From BPJU01 sp964425225 (GTDB lineage Bacteria > Planctomycetota > Planctomycetia > Pirellulales > Pirellulaceae), in NCBI GenBank assembly GCA_964425225.1, contig CAYRMD010000001.1:86015-150014 (forward strand): a DNA stretch of 64,000 nucleotides, read 5' to 3'. The notes under the pieces are model-generated. The model saw only the letters and a program-made list of their open reading frames with translations. It was not told the DNA's origin and ran no database searches. Made by a program: the position numbers and the translations under genes. Shown piece after piece: positions 9,720 to 17,653 of the stretch (positions are counted from its first letter, which is position 1; each line of letters opens with the position of its first letter).

Positions 9720-9995
9720 CTAATGACGAATGCTGAAGCCGTCAAACTCCCCAGTAGCCGGTTCGGTTCGACTTTGCGTGTGGCGAATGTACTCCTTCAT
9801 GCGGTACTGGACCGCAGCCAAATAGCGCTGTAGTTCTTCCGGTTCACCTTCGACTACCAATTCGACGGATCCATTAGGAAGGTTACGGACGTAGCCGCTG
9901 ACTTGGAATTGCTCCGCTATACGTCGCGCGGTGTATCGAAAACCCACGCCCTGAACGTGACCGGAGTAGAGCACGACTCGTCGCTCGCTGGCCAT
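9720..9995 (-). CDS. acyP: Acylphosphatase
   Basis: This is a 91-residue cytoplasmic enzyme of normal family length. Acylphosphatases hydrolyse acyl phosphates such as carbamoyl phosphate and 1,3-bisphosphoglycerate. The family motif GHVQGVGFRYT is present at residues 12-22, with the phosphate-binding arginine at residue 20 and the catalytic asparagine at residue 38 in VRNLPNGSVE. The ATG at 9993-9995 starts directly at MASERRV; an upstream extension of the frame lacks conservation. The gene stands alone on the minus strand, followed by a hairpin. Confidence 0.95.
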   Translation of the reverse strand: MASERRVVLYSGHVQGVGFRYTARRIAEQFQVSGYVRNLPNGSVELVVEGEPEELQRYLAAVQYRMKEYIRHTQSRTEPATGEFDGFSIRH

Positions 9996-10593
9996 AGTGT
10001 GCGTCGCGATTGTAAGTGAGACTATTCCTCTAATTTGGCGGGCCTCGCGCAGGTCTGCCGTTTTCCCGCTCAACCCGACCTAATCACTATGTGTCGTGGA
10101 TACGTGACTCCGGGTACTGGCGTTCTATTGAGCAGCTAGAGTAATTTAATGCAAAGGCGCGGAGGCGCAAAGGCGCAGTGACGGTTACAACCCGTGTCGA
10201 TCACCTAATTGCATCTAGGGATGTTACCGTTTCCCCAGTTCGTCCACCTTCTACCTACAAGGAAGCGGGACACATAGGAATTGTCCCTTTATGCACCTAC
10301 AGATTTGACGCACACTCGGGACGACTCGTGCTTCGCTTCGCGTTTAGCAACACAAGCCGCAAACCGCTGCCTGGCTGAAAACAGTAATTCCATTATGGGA
10401 CGCTACGGTTCAGCAGCAGGCTCGAGGGCGTTTGTTGCGAGCACAAGCCACAGCGAGCGAAATTGCATGGCTGACCAATCCAAACTAGCCGTAACGAGTG
10501 AATCTAAAAGTATGTTTCTGGTGCCGCGCTGCGGGAAATAAACCACTGCTCCCTTCGCGTATGCTAAGCTCCCCGTCACGCGCTTAACTACGA
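9996..10593. other. Gene-free gap with short tandem repeat
   Basis: About 600 bases separate the acylphosphatase start from the end of the methyltransferase gene. It contains a GCAAAGGCGC-type repeat at 10149-10178. Open frames in 10178-10541 show no domain or signal peptide. I see no RNA gene or T-run terminator. Confidence 0.4.
10149..10178. repeat. GCAAAGGCGC-family dispersed repeat
   Basis: The unit (G)CAAAGGCGC or GGAGGCGC is repeated three times in 30 bases. Related copies in this window lie at 23734-23749, 26828-26848, 30893-30971, 38737-38780, 39061-39077 and 58001-58104, always outside genes. Such repeats are common in planctomycete intergenic DNA. Confidence 0.6.
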
Positions 10594-11298
10594 TCAGCGT
10601 TGTGGGTTCGCCGAGTCAACTTTTCGGAAAAACATCATGTGCTGCCACGGCAGTCCATCGAACTCCTTGTGCAGGCGAAAACGATTGGCAGTTAGCTCCT
10701 TATTGATCTGTTGCTTGCTCATTTTATGGAGCGGCTTAATGGGCACATTTGGATCTTCTGCTCGAAATTCCACCAGTACCACCAGACCGTCTGGAGCTAA
10801 CGCGCGGTGGATAGCCGCCAACATGTGTTCGGGATGGGAAAACTCATGATAGACATCCACCATCAGTACCAAATCGATTGCTTGGGCCGGTAATCTTGGG
10901 TCGTGAACCGACCCCAGTATCGGAGTGACGTTGTCGATGTCTTCCTTTTCCAATCGAGCGCGCAGCATTTCGAGCATTTGCGGCTGAATATCCACGGCAT
11001 ATACTCTGCCCTGAGGTCCCACCATGCGCGCCAACGGGAGTGTGAGATAGCCATTGCCACACCCCAAATCACACACCACCATACCGGGGCGGATTCCTAG
11101 GTTGGCCAACATCAATGAGGTACGCTCTTCACGTTCCCGCTCATCGCGCAGCAGCCACTCAGCACCCGTATAGTGCATTGTCTGTGCGATCCGCCGCCCC
11201 ATGTATTCGGTGAGCGACGCAGGAGGCTCGCCCCAACAAACAATGTGACCGAAGAACTGTAGCGCCAAAAAACAAGTGGCCAAGACGCCGGTTTTCAT
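10594..11298 (-). CDS. Exported class I SAM-dependent methyltransferase
   Basis: This protein has about 234 residues. Residues 1-23 look like a signal peptide or N-terminal anchor (hydrophobic core VLATCFLALQFFGHIVC, ending before GEPPAS). The rest is a Rossmann-fold methyltransferase: motif I CDLGCGNGYLT at residues 76-86, the acidic ribose-binding residue in YAVDIQPQML, motif II in DLVLMVDVYHEFSH and a post-II glycine-rich segment (APDGLVVLVEF). An exported SAM enzyme is odd because SAM is cytoplasmic; the hydrophobic segment could instead be an anchor with the domain inside. The ATG at 11296-11298 is preferred over an upstream GTG since GAGAG precedes it and the signal begins there. It is the last gene of the lysS-lol-ilvE unit, 59 bases after ilvE. 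Confidence 0.85.
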   Translation of the reverse strand: MKTGVLATCFLALQFFGHIVCWGEPPASLTEYMGRRIAQTMHYTGAEWLLRDEREREERTSLMLANLGIRPGMVVCDLGCGNGYLTLPLARMVGPQGRVYAVDIQPQMLEMLRARLEKEDIDNVTPILGSVHDPRLPAQAIDLVLMVDVYHEFSHPEHMLAAIHRALAPDGLVVLVEFRAEDPNVPIKPLHKMSKQQINKELTANRFRLHKEFDGLPWQHMMFFRKVDSANPQR

Positions 11299-11357
11299 AA
11301 AAAGCACTCTCAGCACCTATGTGACGGAGCTCTTCGGATTGCGCGCCGGGCCATGCG

Positions 11358-12221
11358 TTACGACTCGTTTCTTACCAGCTCAGCGAATCGTTGCATCAGT
11401 CGGCGCGTGATCGGTCCTGGGCGGCCATCCCCAATCGGGCGATTGTCAACTTTAACTACGGGTACGACTTCGGCGGCTGTTCCCGTCAGGAAACATTCAT
11501 CGGCGATATACACATCATGTTTGGTCAATGGCACTTGTAGCACGGCGATCGCATCGCGTTCGGCCAGTTCGATAACAGCGTTGCGCGTGATTCCTTCCAG
11601 AATGCCCGCATCGACCGGGGGTGTTAGCAGACGTCCCCGCGACACCAAAAAGATATTATCCCCCGTGCACTCAGCAACTTCTCCCCGGCTGTTGAGCATC
11701 AATGCTTCGGGACAACCGGCTTTTAGCCCCTCAATTTTGGCCAAAATATTGTTCAGATAGTTGAGCGACTTGATGCGCGGGCTGAGGGCCGCCGGATGGT
11801 TACGAATCGTACTGACCGTAACGATTTCCAAACCGTTTTCGTACACGTGCTTTGGATAAAGTTCGATGGTATCGGCAATAATAATGACCTGTGGATTGCG
11901 GCATCGATTGGGATCCAGGCCCAAGGTACCAGCGCCGCGCGTTACGACTAGCCGAATATACCCATCCTGAATTTGGTTGGCCTGAAGAGTGTCACAAACG
12001 GCTTGCGCCATTTGCTCTTTGGTGACGGGGATTTCCAAGGCGATGGCTTTAGCCGACTGCCACAGCCGATCCAGATGCTGCTCGAGTCGGAATATTTTCC
12101 CGCTGTAACTGCGGATTCCCTCGAAAACCCCGTCTCCATAGAGTAATCCGTGATCGAACACACTGATTTTGGCATGCTCTTTGTCATACAGCACGCCATT
12201 GATATAGACTTTCAACGCCAT
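11358..12221 (-). CDS. ilvE: Branched-chain amino acid aminotransferase
   Basis: This 287-residue fold-type IV PLP enzyme transfers the amino group between glutamate and the 2-oxo acids of leucine, isoleucine and valine, in the cytoplasm. The N-terminus INGVLYDKEHAKISVFDHG and GDGVFEGIR are family hallmarks. The PLP-binding lysine is K151 in SPRIKSLNYLNN, and EVAECTGDNIFL and the GILEGITRNAVIELA segment follow as expected. Length is normal. D-amino acid or aminodeoxychorismate lyase relatives share the fold, but the pattern fits IlvE better. It begins 11 bases after lolD, which implies co-transcription. Confidence 0.93.
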   Translation of the reverse strand: MALKVYINGVLYDKEHAKISVFDHGLLYGDGVFEGIRSYSGKIFRLEQHLDRLWQSAKAIALEIPVTKEQMAQAVCDTLQANQIQDGYIRLVVTRGAGTLGLDPNRCRNPQVIIIADTIELYPKHVYENGLEIVTVSTIRNHPAALSPRIKSLNYLNNILAKIEGLKAGCPEALMLNSRGEVAECTGDNIFLVSRGRLLTPPVDAGILEGITRNAVIELAERDAIAVLQVPLTKHDVYIADECFLTGTAAEVVPVVKVDNRPIGDGRPGPITRRLMQRFAELVRNES

Positions 12222-12232
12222 GGTCGTTGCGC

Positions 12233-13042
12233 TTACTGTGAGTCTTCCGTTTGAATTCGTCCCTCGTTGAGCCGTAGCAGGCGGTCGGCCTGGGCAGCGA
12301 CGCTGGGGTCGTGTGTTACCATGACTATAGTGAGCTGCTGTTGACGGTTCAAGGTGCGCAGCAACTGGAGGATCTCCCGCCCGTTGGCGCGATCGAGGTT
12401 TCCCGTTGGTTCATCAGCGAGCAAAATGGACGGCCGCGCGAGTAAAGCGCGGGCAATCGCCGCGCGCTGCATTTCACCCCCGGAAAGTTCGCGCGGCCGG
12501 TGGTGGGCTCGATGTTCCAGCCCTACCAGAGCCAACATTTCATCCGCCAGGCGACGATATTGCCGCCGTAGCCACACGTAGCGCCATAGGCCGTCACGAA
12601 TCATCAACGGCACAAGGATATTTTCACGCGTCGTTAATTCCGGCAACAGATGATAGAATTGAAACACCATACCGAAGTATTTGTTGCGCAATAGATCCTT
12701 TGCAGCAGCCGGTAAATGATCGATACGATGACCTTGAAAATGGATCGTACCCTGGTCAGGCGTATCGAGCGTTGCCAGCAAATGAAGCAAGGTGCTTTTG
12801 CCGGAACCACTTTGTCCGACGATCGCGACAAACTCCCCTTCGCGGATCTGGAGATCGACGCCCTGCAGGACTTTTACGGTGTGGCGGCCCCGGCGATAAT
12901 TCTTTACCAACCCCTCGGCATGTAACAAACTCGTGGCCGACGCGCCATCGTGAGCCGAGCATTCCGTTACGGGCTTATCCTGTGTTCGTAGGTCGAGCAT
13001 ACAGCTAGTATCGGGCGCGGGAGCAAAAACCGACTTATTCAT
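12233..13042 (-). CDS. lolD: Lipoprotein-releasing ABC transporter ATP-binding protein (LolD-like)
   Basis: This 269-residue ATPase should power release of outer-membrane lipoproteins from the inner membrane with the LolC/E-like permease encoded just upstream. Walker A GQSGSGKST lies at residues 76-84, the Q-loop in GMVFQFYHLLPELT, the signature LSGGEMQRAAIARAL near 175 and Walker B ILLADEPTGNLD near 198, with the H-loop in VMVTHD. The FQFYHLLPELT segment is typical of the MacB/LolD group. About 38 residues precede the domain, more than usual; M15 (ATG at 12998-13000) is an alternative start. The chosen start overlaps the permease stop by 8 bases, so translation is probably coupled. Confidence 0.9.
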   Translation of the reverse strand: MNKSVFAPAPDTSCMLDLRTQDKPVTECSAHDGASATSLLHAEGLVKNYRRGRHTVKVLQGVDLQIREGEFVAIVGQSGSGKSTLLHLLATLDTPDQGTIHFQGHRIDHLPAAAKDLLRNKYFGMVFQFYHLLPELTTRENILVPLMIRDGLWRYVWLRRQYRRLADEMLALVGLEHRAHHRPRELSGGEMQRAAIARALLARPSILLADEPTGNLDRANGREILQLLRTLNRQQQLTIVMVTHDPSVAAQADRLLRLNEGRIQTEDSQ

Positions 13043-14543
13043 ATCGAAGGGCCTCCACCGGATGGAGTCGCGCCGCCCGCAGGGCCGGCAGGATACTGGC
13101 CAGTACAGCGATCCCCACAGCTCCCATCGCTACGAGAGCAACCGTCATCGGTTCGACAATGACCGGTATTTCCTGGAAGTAATAGACCGTCGGGTCAAAC
13201 ACTTCCTTACCCGTGATGCGCTCCATCAGGTCGGCAATCTGATTGATATGCCAGACGAATTGCAACCCTAATGCCACACCCACTCCAGCTCCAACGCAAC
13301 CGAGTGACAGCCCATAGCCGACGAAAATAGCCGCCACGCCATGCCGCGGGGCACCCAGAGCTTTGAGGATCCCGATATCGCGTGTTTTTTCGACGACGAT
13401 CATGAAAAACACGGCCAGGATGCCAAATCCTGCCACGGCAATAATAAGAAAAAGCAGGATGTTCAGAATCGTCGTCTCCATTCGGACAGCCGCCAACAAG
13501 GGCCCTTGCAGATCGCGCCACGTAGCCACTTGAAAATACGGATACTCATGCGGCGGGAAGTGGCTCCGCAGCTTGTCGCGTATTTGGTCCAAATCGGCGC
13601 CGGGACGTAGCTTCAACTGGATCGCCGTCACAAAACGCGTTCCGGTTTCCGGATCGACCATCCCCCGCAAGTCTTGGAGAGCCTGAAGTGGCACAAAGGC
13701 AAAGCTGTAGTCGTACTCGCTCATTTTGCTCTCATAGAGATCCACTACGGTAAACCAAGCTGTCTCGGCCTTCGGAGGATTGCCGGTTGTCGGAAGAGTG
13801 ATTTGTACGTCGTCCCCGGGCCTGACAAAAAAGTGATCTACCACGGTACCGTCGCTGGCGCGCAGGCGCCGCGAAGCAATGGCAATTCCTAACACCAGCC
13901 CGGTGTGCTGTTCGCGCGAGGGATCGAAACGGCGAGGCGGCTCGTTACCATACCAGCGAGCGGTAGGATCCACAGGAACGTCCGTCTGAGGTGGGAACGG
14001 CTGGCGAGCTTCCTCCGGGGGACGAGCGCTATAGAGAGCCGCTTTCATCGAACGGTATTTCCAACCGGAAAGTGGAAAGCCAGGTCGCTCGGGAGCATAC
14101 CCGTCCTGGCGTAACTGAAAGCTGACGCGGCGCCGGTTTTCCGGATGCAACAAATATTTTGCAAAATCGCTCACCGTGGCATACGTCCGCTCGTCGATCC
14201 CAATTAAGTTGATTTGTCGGGTAAAGTACTGCCCCTGAACGTCGAACGTCAGCATCGCCGGCACGTGCACCACGGTGGTCATGCCTTGCAAGTCAGCCCC
14301 CACAATGCGGCGGATCTCCTCCATGTACCGTTCCGGTTCTGGAAAGCCGCTAATCAGATCAGGTCCCTCTACCACGATATCCGAAAGAATGCCGTTGAGC
14401 CGTTTTTGCATTTCGTGGGAGAAGCCCGACATAACACTGTTGACGATCACCAGAGTTGCTACGCCTAAAGTGACACTGATGATCGACGCCAATGCAATAT
14501 ATCGAGTGCACAAATACCGCCAGGCTAGCAGCCATGTATACAT
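13035..14543 (-). CDS. lolC: LolC/LolE-type lipoprotein-releasing permease
   Basis: This 502-residue inner membrane protein belongs to the FtsX/MacB-like permeases. It has one membrane segment near residues 15-40, a long periplasmic domain (about 45-360) and three C-terminal helices (about 370-395, 410-435 and 460-490). Conserved features are the YLCTRYIALASIISVTLGVATLV start region (described here by its beginning only), EKTRDIGILKALGA in the cytoplasmic loop and a C-terminal LPALRAARLHPVEALRYE tail typical of the family. It is longer than E. coli LolC because of insertions in the periplasmic domain. One permease gene instead of separate lolC and lolE suggests a homodimer, as in LolCF-type systems. 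It lies 36 bases after lysS. Confidence 0.88.
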   Translation of the reverse strand: MYTWLLAWRYLCTRYIALASIISVTLGVATLVIVNSVMSGFSHEMQKRLNGILSDIVVEGPDLISGFPEPERYMEEIRRIVGADLQGMTTVVHVPAMLTFDVQGQYFTRQINLIGIDERTYATVSDFAKYLLHPENRRRVSFQLRQDGYAPERPGFPLSGWKYRSMKAALYSARPPEEARQPFPPQTDVPVDPTARWYGNEPPRRFDPSREQHTGLVLGIAIASRRLRASDGTVVDHFFVRPGDDVQITLPTTGNPPKAETAWFTVVDLYESKMSEYDYSFAFVPLQALQDLRGMVDPETGTRFVTAIQLKLRPGADLDQIRDKLRSHFPPHEYPYFQVATWRDLQGPLLAAVRMETTILNILLFLIIAVAGFGILAVFFMIVVEKTRDIGILKALGAPRHGVAAIFVGYGLSLGCVGAGVGVALGLQFVWHINQIADLMERITGKEVFDPTVYYFQEIPVIVEPMTVALVAMGAVGIAVLASILPALRAARLHPVEALRYE

Positions 14544-14579
14544 GGGCCAATCCTTTGGTCCCTTAGCACGACGGAGTCC

Positions 14580-16145
14580 TTATGGGGAGCCGGCTTCCGG
14601 TCGCAGCAAGGGAAACAGAATGACTTCCCGAATGGACCGAGAATGGGTTAACAGCATAACGAGTCGGTCCACTCCGATGCCTAAACCACCGGCAGGAGGC
14701 ATTCCGTACCGCAGGGCTCGAAGAAAGTCGTGATCCAGGCGCGCCATGGATTCCTCTTCCGGCAGCCCCTCCAATTGTGTACGAAAAAGCTCCTCTTGCA
14801 GATCCGGATCGTTCAATTCCGTGTATGCATTGGCGATCTCCATTCCCTGGACAAACAGCTCGAAGCGTTCTGCCAATTCCGCATTGTCGCGTTTGCGTTT
14901 CGTGAGCGGACAAAGGGAAGCCGGGTAGTCAAGAACGAAAATAGGGCCTACCAGTTTCGGCTCTACTACCTCTTCGAAGATCTCGGACTTTAGCACATCC
15001 GGGTGTTTTCCCTGTGTGCTGAAACCGATGCGACTTGCCAGAGCAGCTACTGCATCGTTATCGTGAATCGGCACTCCGGTATGCTCTTCGAACAATTCAG
15101 CATACGTGCGTCGTGCAAACGGTGGCGAAAAATCGATCGTCGTCTCTCCCCAGGCTACCTGATAGCCACTTTGCACGACCTCCAAGGCAGCGAGCACGAT
15201 CTTTTCAGTGAGATCCATCATCGTGTGGTAATCACCATACGCCTGATAGACCTCCAGCATGGTGAATTCGGGATTGTGCCGTGGGCTGATTCCTTCATTG
15301 CGGTACACTCGACCTAATTCGTAGACTTTTTCCATGCCGCCGACCAACAGGCGTTTTAGGTGCAACTCGAGCGCGATGCGCAGGAATAAGTCCATATCCA
15401 AGGCGTTGTGGTGGGTAATAAAAGGTCTAGCCGCCGCCCCGCCAGCAATCGTGTGCAGCGTAGGTCCTTCGACCTCGATAAACCCCTGGCCGTCCAAGAC
15501 TCGTCGAATCGCCTGTACGATCCGCGTTCGCTTCAAGAACGTCTGAAGCACGCCCTGCGTGTAGACGAGGTCCAAGTAGCGAAGCCGCTGCCGCAATTCG
15601 GGGTCGGTCAGACCGTGATATTTTTCTGGTGGCGGCTCTAATGACTTGCAGAGCACGTGCAGTTGCTGAGCAAACACCGTTAGCTCGCCGGTATTGGTAC
15701 GTCCCAGCCGCCCATCGACTCCCACCAGATCCCCGAGGTCCAAGCATTGGGCGATTTGCCAATTGCGTTCGCCGACTTGTCGTTGACCGATAAAGATCTG
15801 AATATCACCCGTCCAGTCGCGCACATTCAGGAAGATCAGCTTTCCGGTGGGGCGTTGCAATACGATCCGTCCGGCGACCCGTACCGTCGGGCCCACTTCT
15901 TCACCTGGCCCTTGTTGGGCCTTCCATTCGCGCAAGTCGCATCGCGCCTGCCCCTCGGCTACAGGTAACGGCAGCTCGCGCCCATCGGCCAAACGGTAGC
16001 GAATCTGTCCTTGAAGCGAGCGAACCTCTCCGATAGACAGATGCCCATCGAAACGACTCCCCCAGGGATCAATCCCCATATCGAGGAGCCGTTTGAGGTT
16101 GGCTCGCCGTGAAGCCTCGTGAATTCCGTAAACGCGCTGCGACAT
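14580..16145 (-). CDS. lysS: Lysyl-tRNA synthetase, class II
   Basis: This 521-residue cytoplasmic enzyme charges tRNA-Lys. The OB-fold anticodon domain spans about residues 70-190 (GRIVLQRPTGKLIFLNVRD). Class II motif 2 RVYRNEGISPRHNPEFTMLE is present near residue 275, and motif 3 GGLGIGVDRLVMLLT lies near residue 487. The N-terminal MSQRVYGIHEASRRANLKRL and the ATG at 16143-16145 fit homologues. Length is slightly above 500, normal for bacteria. It is the first gene of a five-gene unit on the minus strand (lysS, lolC/E, lolD, ilvE, methyltransferase). Confidence 0.96.
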   Translation of the reverse strand: MSQRVYGIHEASRRANLKRLLDMGIDPWGSRFDGHLSIGEVRSLQGQIRYRLADGRELPLPVAEGQARCDLREWKAQQGPGEEVGPTVRVAGRIVLQRPTGKLIFLNVRDWTGDIQIFIGQRQVGERNWQIAQCLDLGDLVGVDGRLGRTNTGELTVFAQQLHVLCKSLEPPPEKYHGLTDPELRQRLRYLDLVYTQGVLQTFLKRTRIVQAIRRVLDGQGFIEVEGPTLHTIAGGAAARPFITHHNALDMDLFLRIALELHLKRLLVGGMEKVYELGRVYRNEGISPRHNPEFTMLEVYQAYGDYHTMMDLTEKIVLAALEVVQSGYQVAWGETTIDFSPPFARRTYAELFEEHTGVPIHDNDAVAALASRIGFSTQGKHPDVLKSEIFEEVVEPKLVGPIFVLDYPASLCPLTKRKRDNAELAERFELFVQGMEIANAYTELNDPDLQEELFRTQLEGLPEEESMARLDHDFLRALRYGMPPAGGLGIGVDRLVMLLTHSRSIREVILFPLLRPEAGSP

Positions 16146-16274
16146 GCTCGACGGATCGCTTCAATCGCCCTGCTTAGAAACGATCTGATCGCATACACTT
16201 TTCCCAAATTAACTAAAAACCGCGGTTGATCGCTGGTCGAAACGTGCCGCATTGTAGTGAAACGACTGTCAGGG

Positions 16275-17471
16275 TCAACGGCAAGTTTCCGGGAGCCGCT
16301 CTTTGACGCCAGGGATCAACCGAGCTGCATTCTCATAGTAGATTTTTCGCAAGACCGCGTCGGGAAGAAACACACCGTAGATGTGCCAGAAGCCTTGTGG
16401 GGGAAAAGGCCGCTCCGAATAGGGAAAATACTCGTCTTCGGTTTCTAAGAAGCGCCAGTAACAAGTCAGACGCTCCGGCGGCCACGGTCCGTCCGTAGCA
16501 AACAACACTCGGTCGGCGTAACGAATCAGGAACCGGCGCGCCGAGTAAGGTTGTCGCCCTAATTCGTTGATCCGCGAGGCGATATCGACGTACAGGTTCG
16601 GATGCTGGTCCAGCCAGGTTCCGAGAGTGGCTAAGTCTTCACCGTAGTTGGCCAAGTGCGCTGCAATGAAGATAGTTGCGCGATGGCGTTCCACGACACG
16701 GAGCAGGGCCGCCAGAAGCTCGGGACGACGCGGATACTGCGGATCGGCGAATGACCATTCCGGGTGGCGATACAACTCTTCCCATCGTTCGTTGCGAGCG
16801 TCCACCGGCTCGAAAAAGGCCGCCGGATCAGCCGTGTGGATCAGCACCGGAATTTTTAGTTCGCCACACGCCTGCCAAATGGGGTCCCAGCGAGGATCAT
16901 CGATTCGTATAAAGCTCCCATCGGGGTTTCGGTAACCCAGACCAAATTGCTTGAGAATCTTCAGGCCTGAAGCTCCAGCGCGGTGGGCCTCGGCCAGTTG
17001 CTCGGCCACTTGCCGGCCAAAACCGGGCTGGTGGCAGTCCCACGTCTCGGGGCGGTCAGCCTGACCTTTGCCTTGCCAATCGATATGTACGAACCATACG
17101 AAGCGATTCCGATAGCGACTCCACAAATAGTCGCGGTGCTCGATCAAACCGTCACCTAACCGGGCGTCCAAGCTGACGCACACGGCGATATTGTGTTGGT
17201 CCATGACACGAACAAATTGATCGAGCAGATCTGGGTTATTCCTGAAACGGAATCCAAAATGCGTGTGAACGTCCACGACCGGGAAACGTGCACGCTGGAG
17301 ATAGTGTTGCGGTGTCACCAGCATGGACTGGGGAGTAAATTCTCTCAGCAATAGTTCACCGGCTGCAGGGCGGGCCTGACCCGGTAACTCTTGCGCCGGA
17401 AGCCGTATGTTCAGTACGATCATCCATCCCAGGATCGTTACCCCGTTGAACAGGAAAAATGCCTGTGGCAT
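16275..17471 (-). CDS. Secreted amidohydrolase-2 family protein
   Basis: This TIM-barrel metal-dependent hydrolase has about 398 residues. The frame extends upstream, but the ATG at 17469-17471 gives a hydrophobic signal (FFLFNGVTILGWMIVLNIRL) and has AAGGG about 9 bases upstream. The metal-binding HTHF motif lies at residues 69-72 (VVDVHTHFGF). Later motifs are VLIHTADP, FIAAHLANYGED, LYVDIASRINELG and VLFATDGPWPPE, all usual for the amidohydrolase 2 family (decarboxylase/TIM-barrel lactonase relatives). The substrate is unknown. The gene is divergent from the kinase gene at 17654, with a 182-base shared promoter region. Confidence 0.87.
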   Translation of the reverse strand: MPQAFFLFNGVTILGWMIVLNIRLPAQELPGQARPAAGELLLREFTPQSMLVTPQHYLQRARFPVVDVHTHFGFRFRNNPDLLDQFVRVMDQHNIAVCVSLDARLGDGLIEHRDYLWSRYRNRFVWFVHIDWQGKGQADRPETWDCHQPGFGRQVAEQLAEAHRAGASGLKILKQFGLGYRNPDGSFIRIDDPRWDPIWQACGELKIPVLIHTADPAAFFEPVDARNERWEELYRHPEWSFADPQYPRRPELLAALLRVVERHRATIFIAAHLANYGEDLATLGTWLDQHPNLYVDIASRINELGRQPYSARRFLIRYADRVLFATDGPWPPERLTCYWRFLETEDEYFPYSERPFPPQGFWHIYGVFLPDAVLRKIYYENAARLIPGVKERLPETCR

Positions 17472-17653
17472 GCTGTGTGCCCTTCTTGACCGGGATGTGT
17501 CGACCTTCCTCGGAACCGTTTCCCGGACACGATACAATAGGCTAGGGCCTGTGGGGAGGGAGCTGGTAATGATCGGGTGGTTGGCGGGTGTTGGCTGTTG
17601 GTTAGCCTGCGGGTCCGAATCGGTTAGTTCGTACATGAGCGGATAGAGGCGCG

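Noticed and set aside
13387..13392. T-run as a terminator
   Set aside because: It lies inside the LolC/E-like gene and no hairpin precedes it.
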